This document shows, piece after piece, positions 1 through 9,074 of a DNA stretch of 38,695 nucleotides; the first letter of the stretch is position 1, and each line of letters starts with the position of its first letter. The position numbers were made by a program, and so were the translations under genes. Under the pieces are notes generated by a model, which ran no database searches, was not told where the DNA came from, and saw only the letters and a list, made by a program, of their open reading frames with translations. The DNA comes from an uncultured Pseudanabaenaceae cyanobacterium (GTDB lineage Bacteria > Cyanobacteriota > Cyanobacteriia > PCC-9006 > JAAUQQ01). The stretch covers positions 1 to 38,695 of the forward strand of contig CALECT010000001.1 in NCBI GenBank assembly GCA_937949725.1. Direction: 5' to 3'.

Positions 1-258
1 GGAACCGCCATCGAAGTGGATGGGCGATCGGTGCCCTACATGATGGCCTCCGGTGCCTATACCAATGTCTTTGCCCTGTCAGGCCATCCCGTAGTCGTCA
101 TTCCTCTGGGACAAACTGCGGATGGCCTACCCATCGGAATGCAGGTTGTGGGCAAGCGTTGGCGGGAGATGGAACTGCTAAGAGTCGCAGAATTGTTATC
201 CCAAGTCATTGGGCCTTTTGCACCCCCACCTAATTCTTTTTCCCAGGCAGCTGCATAA
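1..258 (+). CDS. Amidase-signature family enzyme, C-terminal fragment
   Basis: This is the last 85 residues of a gene that begins before the window; the frame is open from base 1 to the TAA at 256-258. The segment SGHPVVVIPLG followed by GLPIGMQVVG matches the conserved C-terminal strand region of amidase-signature hydrolases, the family of GatA and general amidases. The catalytic Lys-Ser-Ser residues lie upstream and are not visible. The substrate cannot be told from this part. GatA is possible, but the general amidase pattern fits as well. The gene is followed by a 91-base gap and another plus-strand gene. Confidence 0.8.
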   Translation, partial: GTAIEVDGRSVPYMMASGAYTNVFALSGHPVVVIPLGQTADGLPIGMQVVGKRWREMELLRVAELLSQVIGPFAPPPNSFSQAAA

Positions 259-349
259 AACTCTGGACTGACCCCTAGAGAGGAATGTCGGCGAGGCTGG
301 CAGCCCCAGGGCAAACAACCTCGCTCTATCCCATTCCCCTTTGTGAAAC

Positions 350-664
350 ATGCAAGCTACCCAAGCCCAGTCCATCCTGCTCGCGATCGCTTCCACGGTC
401 ACCACTGCTGTGGCCAGCCTCTCAACACCTGCATTAGCTTCAGAATATGCCGTCAAGGTTGAATGCTACGGCGAAAATTGCTTTGGCATTGTCTTTGACC
501 AGGACACTGGCGAGGAAGTGAACGTCACCGATGGAGAGAAGAACAAGAAGCGAGCTTATCGCAAGGCCCGCAAGCTCCTAGAAGAGGCCGAATCCGGCGA
601 TGGCATCGTTTCAGACGAATGGCTGCGCTGTCAGCAAGATCCTGCTGCTTGCGGTGGACTGTAA
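350..664 (+). CDS. Small exported cysteine-containing protein
   Basis: This 104-residue protein has a clear Sec signal peptide: a hydrophobic stretch at about residues 8-24 and a probable cut after the ALA at residues 28-30. The mature part has four cysteines: a CYGENC pair just after the cut and two near the C-terminus (RCQQD and ACGGL). They could form two disulfides in the periplasm or lumen. A charged helix rich in Lys, Arg and Glu lies between the pairs. I do not recognise the family. A HIP1 octamer at 383-390 lies inside the signal peptide codons. No strong ribosome binding site precedes the ATG. Confidence 0.7.
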   Translation: MQATQAQSILLAIASTVTTAVASLSTPALASEYAVKVECYGENCFGIVFDQDTGEEVNVTDGEKNKKRAYRKARKLLEEAESGDGIVSDEWLRCQQDPAACGGL

Positions 665-684
665 GGTTACGGACACCCTCACAT

Positions 685-995
685 CTGAATTCGGTAGCTC
701 ATAAAAGCGCTGGCCCAGCAGCTTTGGCATCGGAATTCCCAGCCTCAAAACGAAAGCTCAGCCCAGTGGACTCACCCCTCGCTGGTCAGCGATTGAGTCC
801 GCTAAAACGGACTTGAGCTTTGAACTGTGAATCTGAGTTCGACAGCTCGAAAAAGCACTTGCGAAGCGGGCTAGGAATAAATTCCCAGCCTAAGAGCGAA
901 AGCCCACTAAAGTGGGCTGCAACCCTCGCTAGTGGGCTGTTCAGTCTGTTTTAACGGACTTGAGTTTTTAGCCGTGAGCTAAAGTTCACGGCGGC
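685..995. repeat. Two tandem degenerate copies of a palindromic interspersed repeat (period about 147 bp)
   Basis: Two copies of one block lie in tandem. Matching landmarks are spaced 146-147 bases apart: the CTGA(A/G)TTCG starts (about 685 and 832), ATTCCCAGCC (735 and 881) and ACTTGAG (811 and 958). Each copy carries inverted repeats: AGTCCG/CGGACT at 796-813; AGTCTGTT/AACGGACT at 943-960; the perfect AGCCCACT-AA-AGTGGGCT at 901-918; and GCCGTGA/TCACGGC at 971-992. No plausible gene uses the stretch. Blocks with this organisation are common between genes in cyanobacteria. Confidence 0.75.
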
Positions 996-1023
996 AGAGT
1001 CAAGCCAGCTGTAAATCTGTTGA

Positions 1024-1074
1024 CCTCAGGTGAACCTTCATCGCTTGGCTCTCTATTCTCTAAGCCACCTGAGG
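1024..1074 (-). terminator. Nested hairpin spanning the stop of the GGDEF-EAL gene
   Basis: CCTCAGGTG (1024-1032) and CACCTGAGG (1066-1074) form a perfect 9-bp inverted repeat. Between them are a smaller AGCC/GGCT pairing and the TAG stop at 1060-1062. There is no clear U-tract, so it may be an RNA 3'-end structure rather than a classic intrinsic terminator. Confidence 0.45.
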
Positions 1075-3795
1075 CAGTTCTTCCATCAGTAATTCCGTAG
1101 GAAGCTCACTACGCGATCGCGCCTCTTCCAGACCCGACGGAGCAACCCCCTGCTGCTCTGCTAACAAGCATCCAATCTCCTCCGCCGAAGCAGGCTTAGC
1201 AAAGTAATAGCCCTGCATCTGTTGACAGCCCATCTGCATCAACACCTGCTGCTGCACCTCCGTCTCTACCCCCTCTGCCACCACATCCAACCCCAACGTA
1301 TGGGCCATAGCAACAATCGCCCGCACAATTCCCCCACTCTCCACCGTCCCCTGCTCAGAGATCTTCTCCAAGGGCTGCACAAAGGAGCGATCGATCTTCA
1401 AGGTATGAATCGAGAACTCCTGCAAATAGGACAAAGAGGAATAGCCCGTGCCAAAGTCATCAATACTCACCTGAATTCCCAACTCCGCTAACTGCCCCAA
1501 GGCCAACTGCATCAGCTCCCGGTGAGTCATCAACGTCCGCTCCGTTATCTCTAAACCCAGACAACGGGGCGATAAATTAATCTCAGTCATCAAATGCTTC
1601 AGCGACTCAACCCATTGGGGCTGTAAAAATTGCTGACTGGGCACATTGATATGCATCACCAACTCGTCCCCCAAGGCAAAAGCCATCTGCCAGGCCCGCA
1701 TTTGTTGGCAAGCTTCTCTCAGCACCCATTCCGTTAGCGGCAAAATCAACCCCGTCTCTTCTGCAATGGGAATAAACTCACTCGGAGAAATCATGGATTG
1801 GCTGCGGGGATTCCACCATCGCAACAGCGCCTCAAAACCTGAAATCTGGCCTGACCAACTATCAACAACAGGCTGATAATGTAACGACAACTGTTCCTGT
1901 TGAATGGCATGGCGCAGATCAGTTTCTAGCTGCAGTCGCTGCGTCATCTCCCCATACATCGTGATATCAAAAATGGCATGTTGCCCCTTGCCCTGGGCCT
2001 TAGCTCGATACAACGCCGTATCTGCACTGCGCAAAAAATCCTGGACCGTTCGATTGTCCTGGCTGAGCTGTTGTCCCGTGACAATGCCAATGCTAGTGCC
2101 AATAAAAACATCTCGCTGGGCCAACGAAAAAGGCTTCTGCAATTGCTCAATCACCCGCTCCGCCGTCGCCACCCCATGGGCAGACATCAGCTTGCCGGGT
2201 TGGGGGGCTAACAGCAGGACAAATTCATCTCCGCCAAAGCGAGCCACCACATCCCCAGCGGACAGGCTCTGAAGCAGTCGGTGGGCAACAGCTTGGAGTA
2301 GGCGATCGCCCACCCCATGGCCCAAGCTGTCATTGACCAACTTGAAATAATCCAGGTCCAGGAATAGCAGCGCCAGAGGCACCTGAGTCTCAAGCCTCGC
2401 CGCCAATAGAGTCTCCAATGCATAGCGATTGGGTAACCCCGTCAGAGCATCATGGGTCGCCGTATGGCTTAACCGCCCAAACGCGACTTGGAGCTGTTCC
2501 GCCATGCGCCGGAACGAACCTGACATCAGCCCAAGTTCCTTAAAGCGATAGGTTTGATTATCCAGCAGAGCTGTGGGTTGAAAGATCGGGGCATTCAACT
2601 CTAGAACCTTAGGATCCAAAGCAGCCTGTTCAGCAATCGCCTCAGCGGCTTCGCTCAAGCGCTTAATCGGCCCGGTAATCCAATGGGAGGTATAGATACC
2701 CATCCCCGTCGCCACCAATAGAGCAACCCCACAAAGCAACCAAGTTCGTCGAGCATTGGCTTGGATTTGCGCCATGAAGTCTGCTTCTGGCATCACCACC
2801 ACGACCAGCCAATCCAGTCCCAACTCATCTCGCCAGGGTGTTACCTGAACAAACTGGCGCTCGCCGCCATTCTCAAACTCCAATTGCTGCGCCATTTCGA
2901 TGGCTACAAATGAGGGGAATTTATCCTCTAGGAATTCAGCTGATGCCCGAATCAGTGAATCATCACTATCCTTGGCTCGCAGGCGCTGCGGCTGACCATT
3001 CTTGAGCAAGAACGGCTGCTCACCCGCAGAACTTCCAATCAGCAAGCCATTGGGCTCCATGATGAAAGTCTTGGCCGAAACGCTGACATCCAAGTTTCTG
3101 AGAAAGTGAGAAATATCAGTGAGCTGCTGCTCCGCCGCAAGGGCTCCGATGAGAGTGCGCTTACCCTCTGGGTCTGGCTCGCTGTAAAGCGGCTGACTCA
3201 TAGCGATTGAGAGATTATAGGGCTCTACAGTCCAGTTGTATACAGGACTCCAGGTACGACGATTCTGTTTGATGGCCTCCTGGTACCAGCCTTCCTCTCG
3301 CGTAATAAATTGTCCTAAATCATGAGTGATTTGGCTGGGTTGCCCTTGGTCGTCAAGTAAACGCGAGTAGAGAATGCCCCCAGCTTCGGGCGTGGCCTGG
3401 AGGATCTGCTCAGTGCTAATGCGATCATCACCAAAGAAATGACCGACCGACAGGAACTCTCCTGTTTCAAAGCCCAGTAGCAGGTAACTAATCTGATGGG
3501 TCTTAACCTGATGCCAAAAGGATAGTCGCAGTGTCTCGCTATCCTGCAGATCCCACAGGCCCACATCAAAAGCGATCCCTTGACTATCCACGAGGGACTG
3601 GGGAATATTTAGATAGTGATCCAGGTGCTCACCGATGCGATCGCTTACTTCTTCCCGTAGCTGCCCTGCCAAATCCTGCACAGCCTCTTGACCATTGCGC
3701 CAAGACAAGTAACCAGTCAATCCCACTGCTGCAGAAATTTGCAACACAAAAGGAACAACAAGAAGCAACCTAAGGGAAATAGGTTTCAAGAACAC
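1060..3795 (-). CDS. Membrane sensor diguanylate cyclase/phosphodiesterase (GGDEF-EAL)
   Basis: This 911-residue inner-membrane protein has TM1 at about residues 8-30, a large periplasmic Cache-like sensor, TM2 at about 350-370, a HAMP linker, a GGDEF domain (motif RFGGDEF at about 519-525) and an EAL domain (motif at 655-657). The GGDEF signature is intact, but the upstream inhibitory RxxD site reads SAGD, so product inhibition at that site should be absent. EAL residues for metal and catalysis are present: EAL, INVPSQQF, EITERT, DDFGTGYSS, KIDRSF, VAEGVET and QMQGYYF. It can plausibly both make and hydrolyse cyclic di-GMP. The start is GTG, because an in-frame TGA lies two codons upstream. 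Its first 50 residues closely resemble those of the histidine kinase at 5447. Confidence 0.93.
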   Translation of the reverse strand: MFLKPISLRLLLVVPFVLQISAAVGLTGYLSWRNGQEAVQDLAGQLREEVSDRIGEHLDHYLNIPQSLVDSQGIAFDVGLWDLQDSETLRLSFWHQVKTHQISYLLLGFETGEFLSVGHFFGDDRISTEQILQATPEAGGILYSRLLDDQGQPSQITHDLGQFITREEGWYQEAIKQNRRTWSPVYNWTVEPYNLSIAMSQPLYSEPDPEGKRTLIGALAAEQQLTDISHFLRNLDVSVSAKTFIMEPNGLLIGSSAGEQPFLLKNGQPQRLRAKDSDDSLIRASAEFLEDKFPSFVAIEMAQQLEFENGGERQFVQVTPWRDELGLDWLVVVVMPEADFMAQIQANARRTWLLCGVALLVATGMGIYTSHWITGPIKRLSEAAEAIAEQAALDPKVLELNAPIFQPTALLDNQTYRFKELGLMSGSFRRMAEQLQVAFGRLSHTATHDALTGLPNRYALETLLAARLETQVPLALLFLDLDYFKLVNDSLGHGVGDRLLQAVAHRLLQSLSAGDVVARFGGDEFVLLLAPQPGKLMSAHGVATAERVIEQLQKPFSLAQRDVFIGTSIGIVTGQQLSQDNRTVQDFLRSADTALYRAKAQGKGQHAIFDITMYGEMTQRLQLETDLRHAIQQEQLSLHYQPVVDSWSGQISGFEALLRWWNPRSQSMISPSEFIPIAEETGLILPLTEWVLREACQQMRAWQMAFALGDELVMHINVPSQQFLQPQWVESLKHLMTEINLSPRCLGLEITERTLMTHRELMQLALGQLAELGIQVSIDDFGTGYSSLSYLQEFSIHTLKIDRSFVQPLEKISEQGTVESGGIVRAIVAMAHTLGLDVVAEGVETEVQQQVLMQMGCQQMQGYYFAKPASAEEIGCLLAEQQGVAPSGLEEARSRSELPTELLMEELPQVA

Positions 3796-4237
3796 GATTC
3801 AAAATTGGCTGGTGGCTCTCCCATCGTTCCCGAATTTTCTAGGGAGATCGAGCTTGAAGTCGTCTATGTATTGAGCCTCAGACATCGCTAAAGTCATACA
3901 GAATAAAGCTTTACAGACCATTTCAATCAGGACAAAGAGTGCCAATAGTAGGGAGGATTGAAACCAGAAGCTAGCATTTCCTCACTGCCTGATCCAGGCT
4001 CTGAAGGTCAAAACTGAAACGAGCTGCGACTCATTCCTCTCCCTAAAACTCCATAATTTCTGAGGGCTCAAGGGCTAAAAAAGTTTGACTCTGCCTCAAC
4101 TATCGTCCCTCCAATGCCGTCGCCATAATCGGTATTTGGTAGGCCAGAAATAGGATAGCTAATATTGATTCGAACAAGAGATTACCCCAGTCTATTCACC
4201 GCGATCTTGATCCGAAATAGCATCAGGTCACTTCGGT
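3796..4237. other. Intergenic region upstream of the GGDEF-EAL gene
   Basis: About 440 bases lie between two minus-strand genes. The stretch must hold the promoter of the GGDEF-EAL gene and the 3' end of the DUF3592-like gene's transcript. I see no convincing gene, RNA or strong hairpin. Confidence 0.5.
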
Positions 4238-5074
4238 TTAAGAGGGTTGAGTCAAGAACGGCGAGAGTCCTAAAGCCAACAAACCTGAGCCTCCCAGAAT
4301 CAATAGTAAGAGAAAGGCTAGCTTGCCAGTGGGATAGCTTCCAGTGCCCGCGATCGCGGAGTTGCTGGGATCCTGAGCATCGTAAATCACGTTCAAAGGC
4401 TCACTGCCCAGGCCAAAACCCAGCTTCTGATAATCATCTTTAGACATGGTTTGGCGACCTCGAATATAGCGTTGTCCGGGAGGTAAAGCAGGCTCGCTGG
4501 TCTGCGAGTCGTCCTGTCCTTCGCCTGGGCTAGCCCCTGGAGAACGGAAATGACCGTCGGGGGTGGGGTTCCAGAATTGGTCCTGGAGCATGGCCTGAAT
4601 TTCGGCAGCGGAGGTGGTTGAGCCCGAGGCAGCGGTGGACTTCGTGGGAGGATCGTCAGTCAGGCTTGGCTCAGTCACAGGAGACTCAGCAATCCTATTG
4701 GGCTCAACCGGAGCGGACGCCACTGCTCCAGCTTCCCCCTGGGTTGAGTTGTGAGCCAATGGACTTTCAGCCTGCTGTAACTGAGCATTGTCCGGCATGG
4801 CAGCTGTAAATTCGTAGCTGACTTCATAGCTGGCAATTTTGCCTGAGCTGGTGATCGCAACCTGAGACGTCAATAATTGCGCAGCCGTCCTTTGTCCCTC
4901 CCTTTGCAACGTCTCCCAGCGATACCCTTGTTCCAGGGTGGGCCCCAGATTCTTTGCGCCGATCACAATAAAAGCAATACCGCCGAGAATTGGTTTGATA
5001 CGAATTCTGGAGCGCCGAACCGGGGAGGCTTGAGAAGCTTGTCGAGACGTAGGCTGGGGGGCTGGAGACTGCAT
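4238..5074 (-). CDS. DUF3592-like two-TM membrane protein with a low-complexity insert
   Basis: This 278-residue protein has a basic N-terminal tail, a first hydrophobic segment near residues 30-43 and a second near 252-273. Between them are the two halves of a DUF3592-type fold: ASYEVSYEF early, then GQRYIRGR and LNVIYDAQDPSNS late, the last matching the family's V-x-YDP-x-NP motif. The halves are separated by roughly 110 residues rich in Ala, Pro, Ser, Thr and Glu, which usual family members lack. GGAGGAAGG just upstream supports the ATG. The function of DUF3592 proteins is unknown. It sits between two sensor genes with a shared input module and is divergent from the histidine kinase. Confidence 0.65.
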   Translation of the reverse strand: MQSPAPQPTSRQASQASPVRRSRIRIKPILGGIAFIVIGAKNLGPTLEQGYRWETLQREGQRTAAQLLTSQVAITSSGKIASYEVSYEFTAAMPDNAQLQQAESPLAHNSTQGEAGAVASAPVEPNRIAESPVTEPSLTDDPPTKSTAASGSTTSAAEIQAMLQDQFWNPTPDGHFRSPGASPGEGQDDSQTSEPALPPGQRYIRGRQTMSKDDYQKLGFGLGSEPLNVIYDAQDPSNSAIAGTGSYPTGKLAFLLLLILGGSGLLALGLSPFLTQPS

Positions 5075-5446
5075 ACACCTTCCTCCAATGGAAGTCGCTG
5101 AGTTGGGAAACTCCGTCTATTTACGGAGTATTTCACTGAGTCCTACAAATTCAACCGCAACATTCCGGATTTTCTCCCTTCGAAGCCCTTGCTAGGCCAG
5201 CCTCCTTTCCCATAGCTCGCTCGCCTTTTCCCCCCAACGCGAATTGACCCATTCCCCTCACTAGAGAGACTTAAACGTTAAGCCAATGGACTGCTTACTA
5301 CCAAAGAGCCATCAACAAGTTAAGCCACAATACCTATGAAACCGGCAGATATGAATCCCGGAAGGTCGGGAATTATAAGCCTATGTCAGGCATTTCTGAG
5401 CCCAAGATGCTGACTTTGCGTCCTGTGTGTTTCTCCTGCGTTAGCC
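5075..5446. promoter_or_regulatory. Divergent promoter region with small inverted repeats
   Basis: This 372-base region separates the divergent DUF3592-like and histidine kinase genes. It starts with the strong GGAGGAAGG Shine-Dalgarno of the minus gene (complement of 5078-5086). Two short inverted repeats may be operators: CTTAA-ACG-TTAAG at 5270-5282, and AATCCCG paired with CGGGAATT near 5354-5374. No -10/-35 pair is convincing. Confidence 0.4.
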
Positions 5447-7945
5447 ATGATTATCAGCTCCCTGAATAAAGATTGGTTACGCCTCGCTCGTCGGCAAAAG
5501 CTACGCACCATCGTCATCGTTCCCTTTGTCTTGCAAATTGTGGGGGCCGTTGGACTGGTCAGCTATCTCTCTTTCCGCAACGGCCAGCGAGCCGTGGAAG
5601 ATCTTGCGAATCAGCTCACCACCGAAGTGGATGCTCGCATTGCGGATCACCTGGATACTTATCTACCGGCTCCTAATCAGGTCAATGAGCTGAACCAAGC
5701 GGCGCTTGAACTGGGTCACTTGGATGTGGCAGATCTGACCACCATGGAGCAGCATTTTGAGCGTCAGAGCCAGGTCTTTGAGCTGATCAGCTATATCCAA
5801 TTTGGTGGCGTGGACGGCGAGTTCGTGGGTCTCGCCGTCAATGACGATGGCAGCCGCAACTATCAAGTCACGGAAAAGACTGGTGAGCTGCATACCTACA
5901 GCATTAACGCCGATGGCAGCCGGGGTGAGCTGCTCAAAACAGCACCGGACTTTGACCCCCGCGATCGCCCCTGGTACACCGTCCCCGAAGCAGCAGGCAA
6001 GCCCGCCTGGACAGATATCTATGCCTGGGTTGATCCACCAACTCTAGCGATAACCCTAGGTCAGCCCCACTATGACGCCAATGGAAACTTCCAGGGTATT
6101 TTAGCCACCGATCTAACCCTGGCCCAGATTAGCGACTTCCTGCGTAGCCTGACAATTGGCAAAACGGGGCAAACCTTCATTTTTGACCGTTCTGGCAGCA
6201 TGATTGCCACCTCCTCGGACAAAGAGGAACCCTTCATAACCACCGAGGAAGGTCCGGTCCAGCTCTTCATGCATGAAAGTCAAGACAGCCTAACTCTGGC
6301 AACGATTGACTACCTCAATCAAACGCTAGCCAGTGATTTGGGCCAGATCAGCACCGCCGAACAGCACCGTTTAGAAGTTGAGGGCCGCACCCATTTCCTC
6401 CATATCAGCCCCCTCAATGATGAGTACGGGCTGGACTGGCTCACCGTGGTGGTCGTCCCTGAAGCAGACTTTATGGAGCAGATTGTCACCAACAACCGCA
6501 CCACTGCTTTCCTCTGCATCGCTTCCTTGCTTCTCGCTACAGGGGCGGGTGTACTGACCGCACGCTGGGTCACTCAACCCATCCTGTTGCTCAATGAAGC
6601 TGCTAAAAACATTACAGCAGGCAATTACGATGACACCCCAGAGCTAGATCGTCGAGATGAACTGGGGGGACTAGGGCGCTCTTTTAAGATCATGGCCCTA
6701 CAGCTCAAGACCTCATTCCAAAAGCTCCAGAGCGTCAACCAAGCCCTAGCAGAGAGCCAGGCGGAGTTGGCAGAAACCAATCGCAGCCTAGAATTGCAGG
6801 TACAACAAAGAACCGAGAAGTTGGTGCAATCTGAAAAGCTGGCGGCCCTGGGTCAGCTGACCGCAGGCATTGCCCATGAGATCAACACCCCCCTTGGAGC
6901 CATCCAAGCCTCGGGCAATAACATTGCCACGGCCCTGGAAGAATCCATGGCAAGTCTACCTATCTTGCTACGACAACTGCCGGAAGAGCAGTTGCAGGCA
7001 TTCTTGAAATTACTCAGCGTCAGCCAGGAGCCTCGGGCATTGATGTCCTCCCGAGAAACGCGAGCCCTGAGAAAGGCCTGGCAAAAGCAACTCACCCACC
7101 ATGGCATTGAACAGGCTAGAGTCCTGGCGGAATCCCTCAGCGCCATGGCGGTGCCGGTGGAGCCCGAACCATTTCTAGTGCTACTTCAAGCCAGCAATAG
7201 CCAGGAGATTATCGAAGTCGCCTACGGCCTCTCAGTGATTAGTAACGGGACTGCCAATATTCAACTCGCTGTGGCGCGGGCAGCCAAGATTGTCTTTGCC
7301 TTGAAGAGCTACACCCGCCAGGACTATCAGGAAAAACGGGTGCTCGCTTCTATTCCCGAAACCCTTGAAACCGTCCTGACGCTATACCAAAATCAACTCA
7401 AACATAACGTTGATATTTCGCGGAATTACCTCGACATTCCTAAGATCTACTGCTATCCAGAACCCTTAGCTCAGGTCTGGACTAACTTGATCTATAACGC
7501 TCTCCAGGCGATGGACTACCAGGGTCGTCTGGAAATCAAAATGGAAGAATGCGATCGCCATATCGTCGTTTCCATAACCGATTCCGGCAGCGGCATTCCC
7601 CCAGAAATCCAAGCTAGGATCTTTGATCCCTTTTTCACAACTAAAGGTGCAGGCGAGGGCAGCGGTCTGGGCCTCGACATCGTTAACAAGATTGTCCAGA
7701 AGCACCAGGGGCGCATTGAGCTAGAGAGCCAGCCAGGCCGCACCACCTTTCATGTCTGGCTCTCCATGGAGCTTACTGCCGAAGATGAAACGGTCCAAGC
7801 CGCTGAGCCCACTGAGAATCAAAGCTCCCCAGCGTCCGACTCCAGTCAGGCGCTAGCCGCTGCCCATGAAACATCAGAGAGTCAAACTTCTGAGACCTCG
7901 GTCTCTGATAGCCAAGCTTCTGAGACCCCAGCCATTCAGACCTAA
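5447..7945 (+). CDS. Membrane sensor histidine kinase (Cache-HAMP-HisKA-HATPase)
   Basis: This 832-residue protein has TM1 at about residues 22-42, a periplasmic Cache-type sensor, TM2 near 360-380, HAMP, a coiled coil and a kinase core. The H-box is AGIAHEINTPLGAI with the phosphoacceptor His at 477; the N-box is NLIYNAL near 684; ITDSGSGIPPE and the DPFFTTK/GSGLGLDI lid follow. About 200 residues separate the H- and N-boxes, longer than a minimal core and typical of the HEINTPLGA subgroup. The last 60 residues are Ser/Thr/Glu/Gln rich with short SQ(T/A)SET repeats. No response regulator is adjacent, so the partner is elsewhere. The N-terminal module is paralogous to that of the GGDEF-EAL protein at 1060-3795. 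Its stop overlaps that of the convergent hydrolase. Confidence 0.93.
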   Translation: MIISSLNKDWLRLARRQKLRTIVIVPFVLQIVGAVGLVSYLSFRNGQRAVEDLANQLTTEVDARIADHLDTYLPAPNQVNELNQAALELGHLDVADLTTMEQHFERQSQVFELISYIQFGGVDGEFVGLAVNDDGSRNYQVTEKTGELHTYSINADGSRGELLKTAPDFDPRDRPWYTVPEAAGKPAWTDIYAWVDPPTLAITLGQPHYDANGNFQGILATDLTLAQISDFLRSLTIGKTGQTFIFDRSGSMIATSSDKEEPFITTEEGPVQLFMHESQDSLTLATIDYLNQTLASDLGQISTAEQHRLEVEGRTHFLHISPLNDEYGLDWLTVVVVPEADFMEQIVTNNRTTAFLCIASLLLATGAGVLTARWVTQPILLLNEAAKNITAGNYDDTPELDRRDELGGLGRSFKIMALQLKTSFQKLQSVNQALAESQAELAETNRSLELQVQQRTEKLVQSEKLAALGQLTAGIAHEINTPLGAIQASGNNIATALEESMASLPILLRQLPEEQLQAFLKLLSVSQEPRALMSSRETRALRKAWQKQLTHHGIEQARVLAESLSAMAVPVEPEPFLVLLQASNSQEIIEVAYGLSVISNGTANIQLAVARAAKIVFALKSYTRQDYQEKRVLASIPETLETVLTLYQNQLKHNVDISRNYLDIPKIYCYPEPLAQVWTNLIYNALQAMDYQGRLEIKMEECDRHIVVSITDSGSGIPPEIQARIFDPFFTTKGAGEGSGLGLDIVNKIVQKHQGRIELESQPGRTTFHVWLSMELTAEDETVQAAEPTENQSSPASDSSQALAAAHETSESQTSETSVSDSQASETPAIQT

Positions 7946-8847
7946 CCCTTCAGATGCTTCTCTAGGAATGCTGTGGTTTTCTCCCAGGCATCCTGGGCCG
8001 CAGCTGCGTTGTAGCGCTGCCCCGAGGGATTGGCAAAGGCATGGTCAGCATCATCGTAGATATAAATCTCCGGTGACTGGCCCAGCTCGGTCAGCGTTGC
8101 TTCAAAGGCTTTGACATCGGCCACCGGAATGCCCTTATCCAATCCACCAAAGAACCCAGCGACAGGGGTAATCAGGGGAGATAGCACCCGCTCATCGGTC
8201 TCCAGTCTGCCGTAGTAGATCACCAGCGCATCCAATTCATCGGGAATAAACAGTCCAGTATTCAACGACCAGGCCCCACCAAAGCACCAGCCAATGGAGC
8301 CCACCGCAGTGGCACCTAACTGATCCACCAGATAGTCATAGGCTTGGAGCAGATTTTCCTTGGCTGGGGCAGGCTGTCCCATGACCCCCTGCATCAGTTG
8401 CTTCGCCTGGTCGGGCTTCTCTGCCACAGCACCGCCGTAAAAATCTACGGCAAGAACGCTGTAGCCCTCTCCAGCCAGACGCTCGGCTACGGCTTTGATG
8501 TTGTCATTGAGGCCCCACCATTCATGGATGGCGATGATGGCGGGTAAAGCTTCGCCACTGTTAACTGCACTGGCAGGCTGGGCCAAAAAGCCTGTCACGA
8601 CAGTGCCATCAACGGTTGCGTAGTCAACCGACTTTGAAATGACTTCCTGGGCCGGGGGCGTTAAGGCCACTTCTGTGGCAACGGGCTTATCGCCCTGGTG
8701 CTCTTGCTCCATGCGCTCGGTGTATTGCTCCGCTGGGGGCTGGCTATTGCAGGATTGCAGGGCGATCGCCAATCCCAGCGTGAGGGCACATAAACCAACA
8801 AACCAAGGCCTTAAACGGCGAAAGAGGGCTTGAATCACAGTGAACAT
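7942..8847 (-). CDS. Dienelactone hydrolase family protein, probable lipoprotein
   Basis: The alpha/beta hydrolase domain matches dienelactone hydrolases. Numbered from the chosen start, the nucleophile Cys is 188 (GWCFGG), the acid Asp 237 (GGLDKG) and the base His 269 (DADHAF). Cys in place of Ser is the family hallmark. An N-terminal RRLRP followed by a hydrophobic run and LQSC looks like a lipoprotein signal, so the enzyme is probably anchored at the outer face of a membrane. The frame stays open to 9051, but that start would leave only 23 bases to the divergent gene and add about 68 unconserved residues. I chose the ATG at 8847; 8883 is an alternative. The natural substrate is unknown. 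Confidence 0.85.
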   Translation of the reverse strand: MFTVIQALFRRLRPWFVGLCALTLGLAIALQSCNSQPPAEQYTERMEQEHQGDKPVATEVALTPPAQEVISKSVDYATVDGTVVTGFLAQPASAVNSGEALPAIIAIHEWWGLNDNIKAVAERLAGEGYSVLAVDFYGGAVAEKPDQAKQLMQGVMGQPAPAKENLLQAYDYLVDQLGATAVGSIGWCFGGAWSLNTGLFIPDELDALVIYYGRLETDERVLSPLITPVAGFFGGLDKGIPVADVKAFEATLTELGQSPEIYIYDDADHAFANPSGQRYNAAAAQDAWEKTTAFLEKHLKG

Positions 8848-9074
8848 GCTCCGAAATAAAGAAATGAGGGCAGCAATGCTCATTCCAAACCGAGGAAGCT
8901 GCCACCCTTCCAAGCTACCGTGAGGATCCCACGACAGAACCAGCCAGCGGATTACGATTTTCAAAGCTGTTCCAACATCTACTTCATCCCAGCGGTCACC
9001 CTCCCCCATACTGCGCTGCCCCACCGACAGCGATACAATATTTCTTAACATTCATTTTCCGCTGGACCATCCCC

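Noticed and set aside
685..995. A CRISPR-like array in the repeat block
   Set aside because: There are only two copies, they are about 147 bp and diverged, and no short identical repeats alternate with unique spacers; no cas gene is present.
8848..9051. The upstream extension of the dienelactone hydrolase ORF
   Set aside because: It would place the start 23 bases from the divergent TPR gene and in front of a lipoprotein signal, which must be N-terminal.
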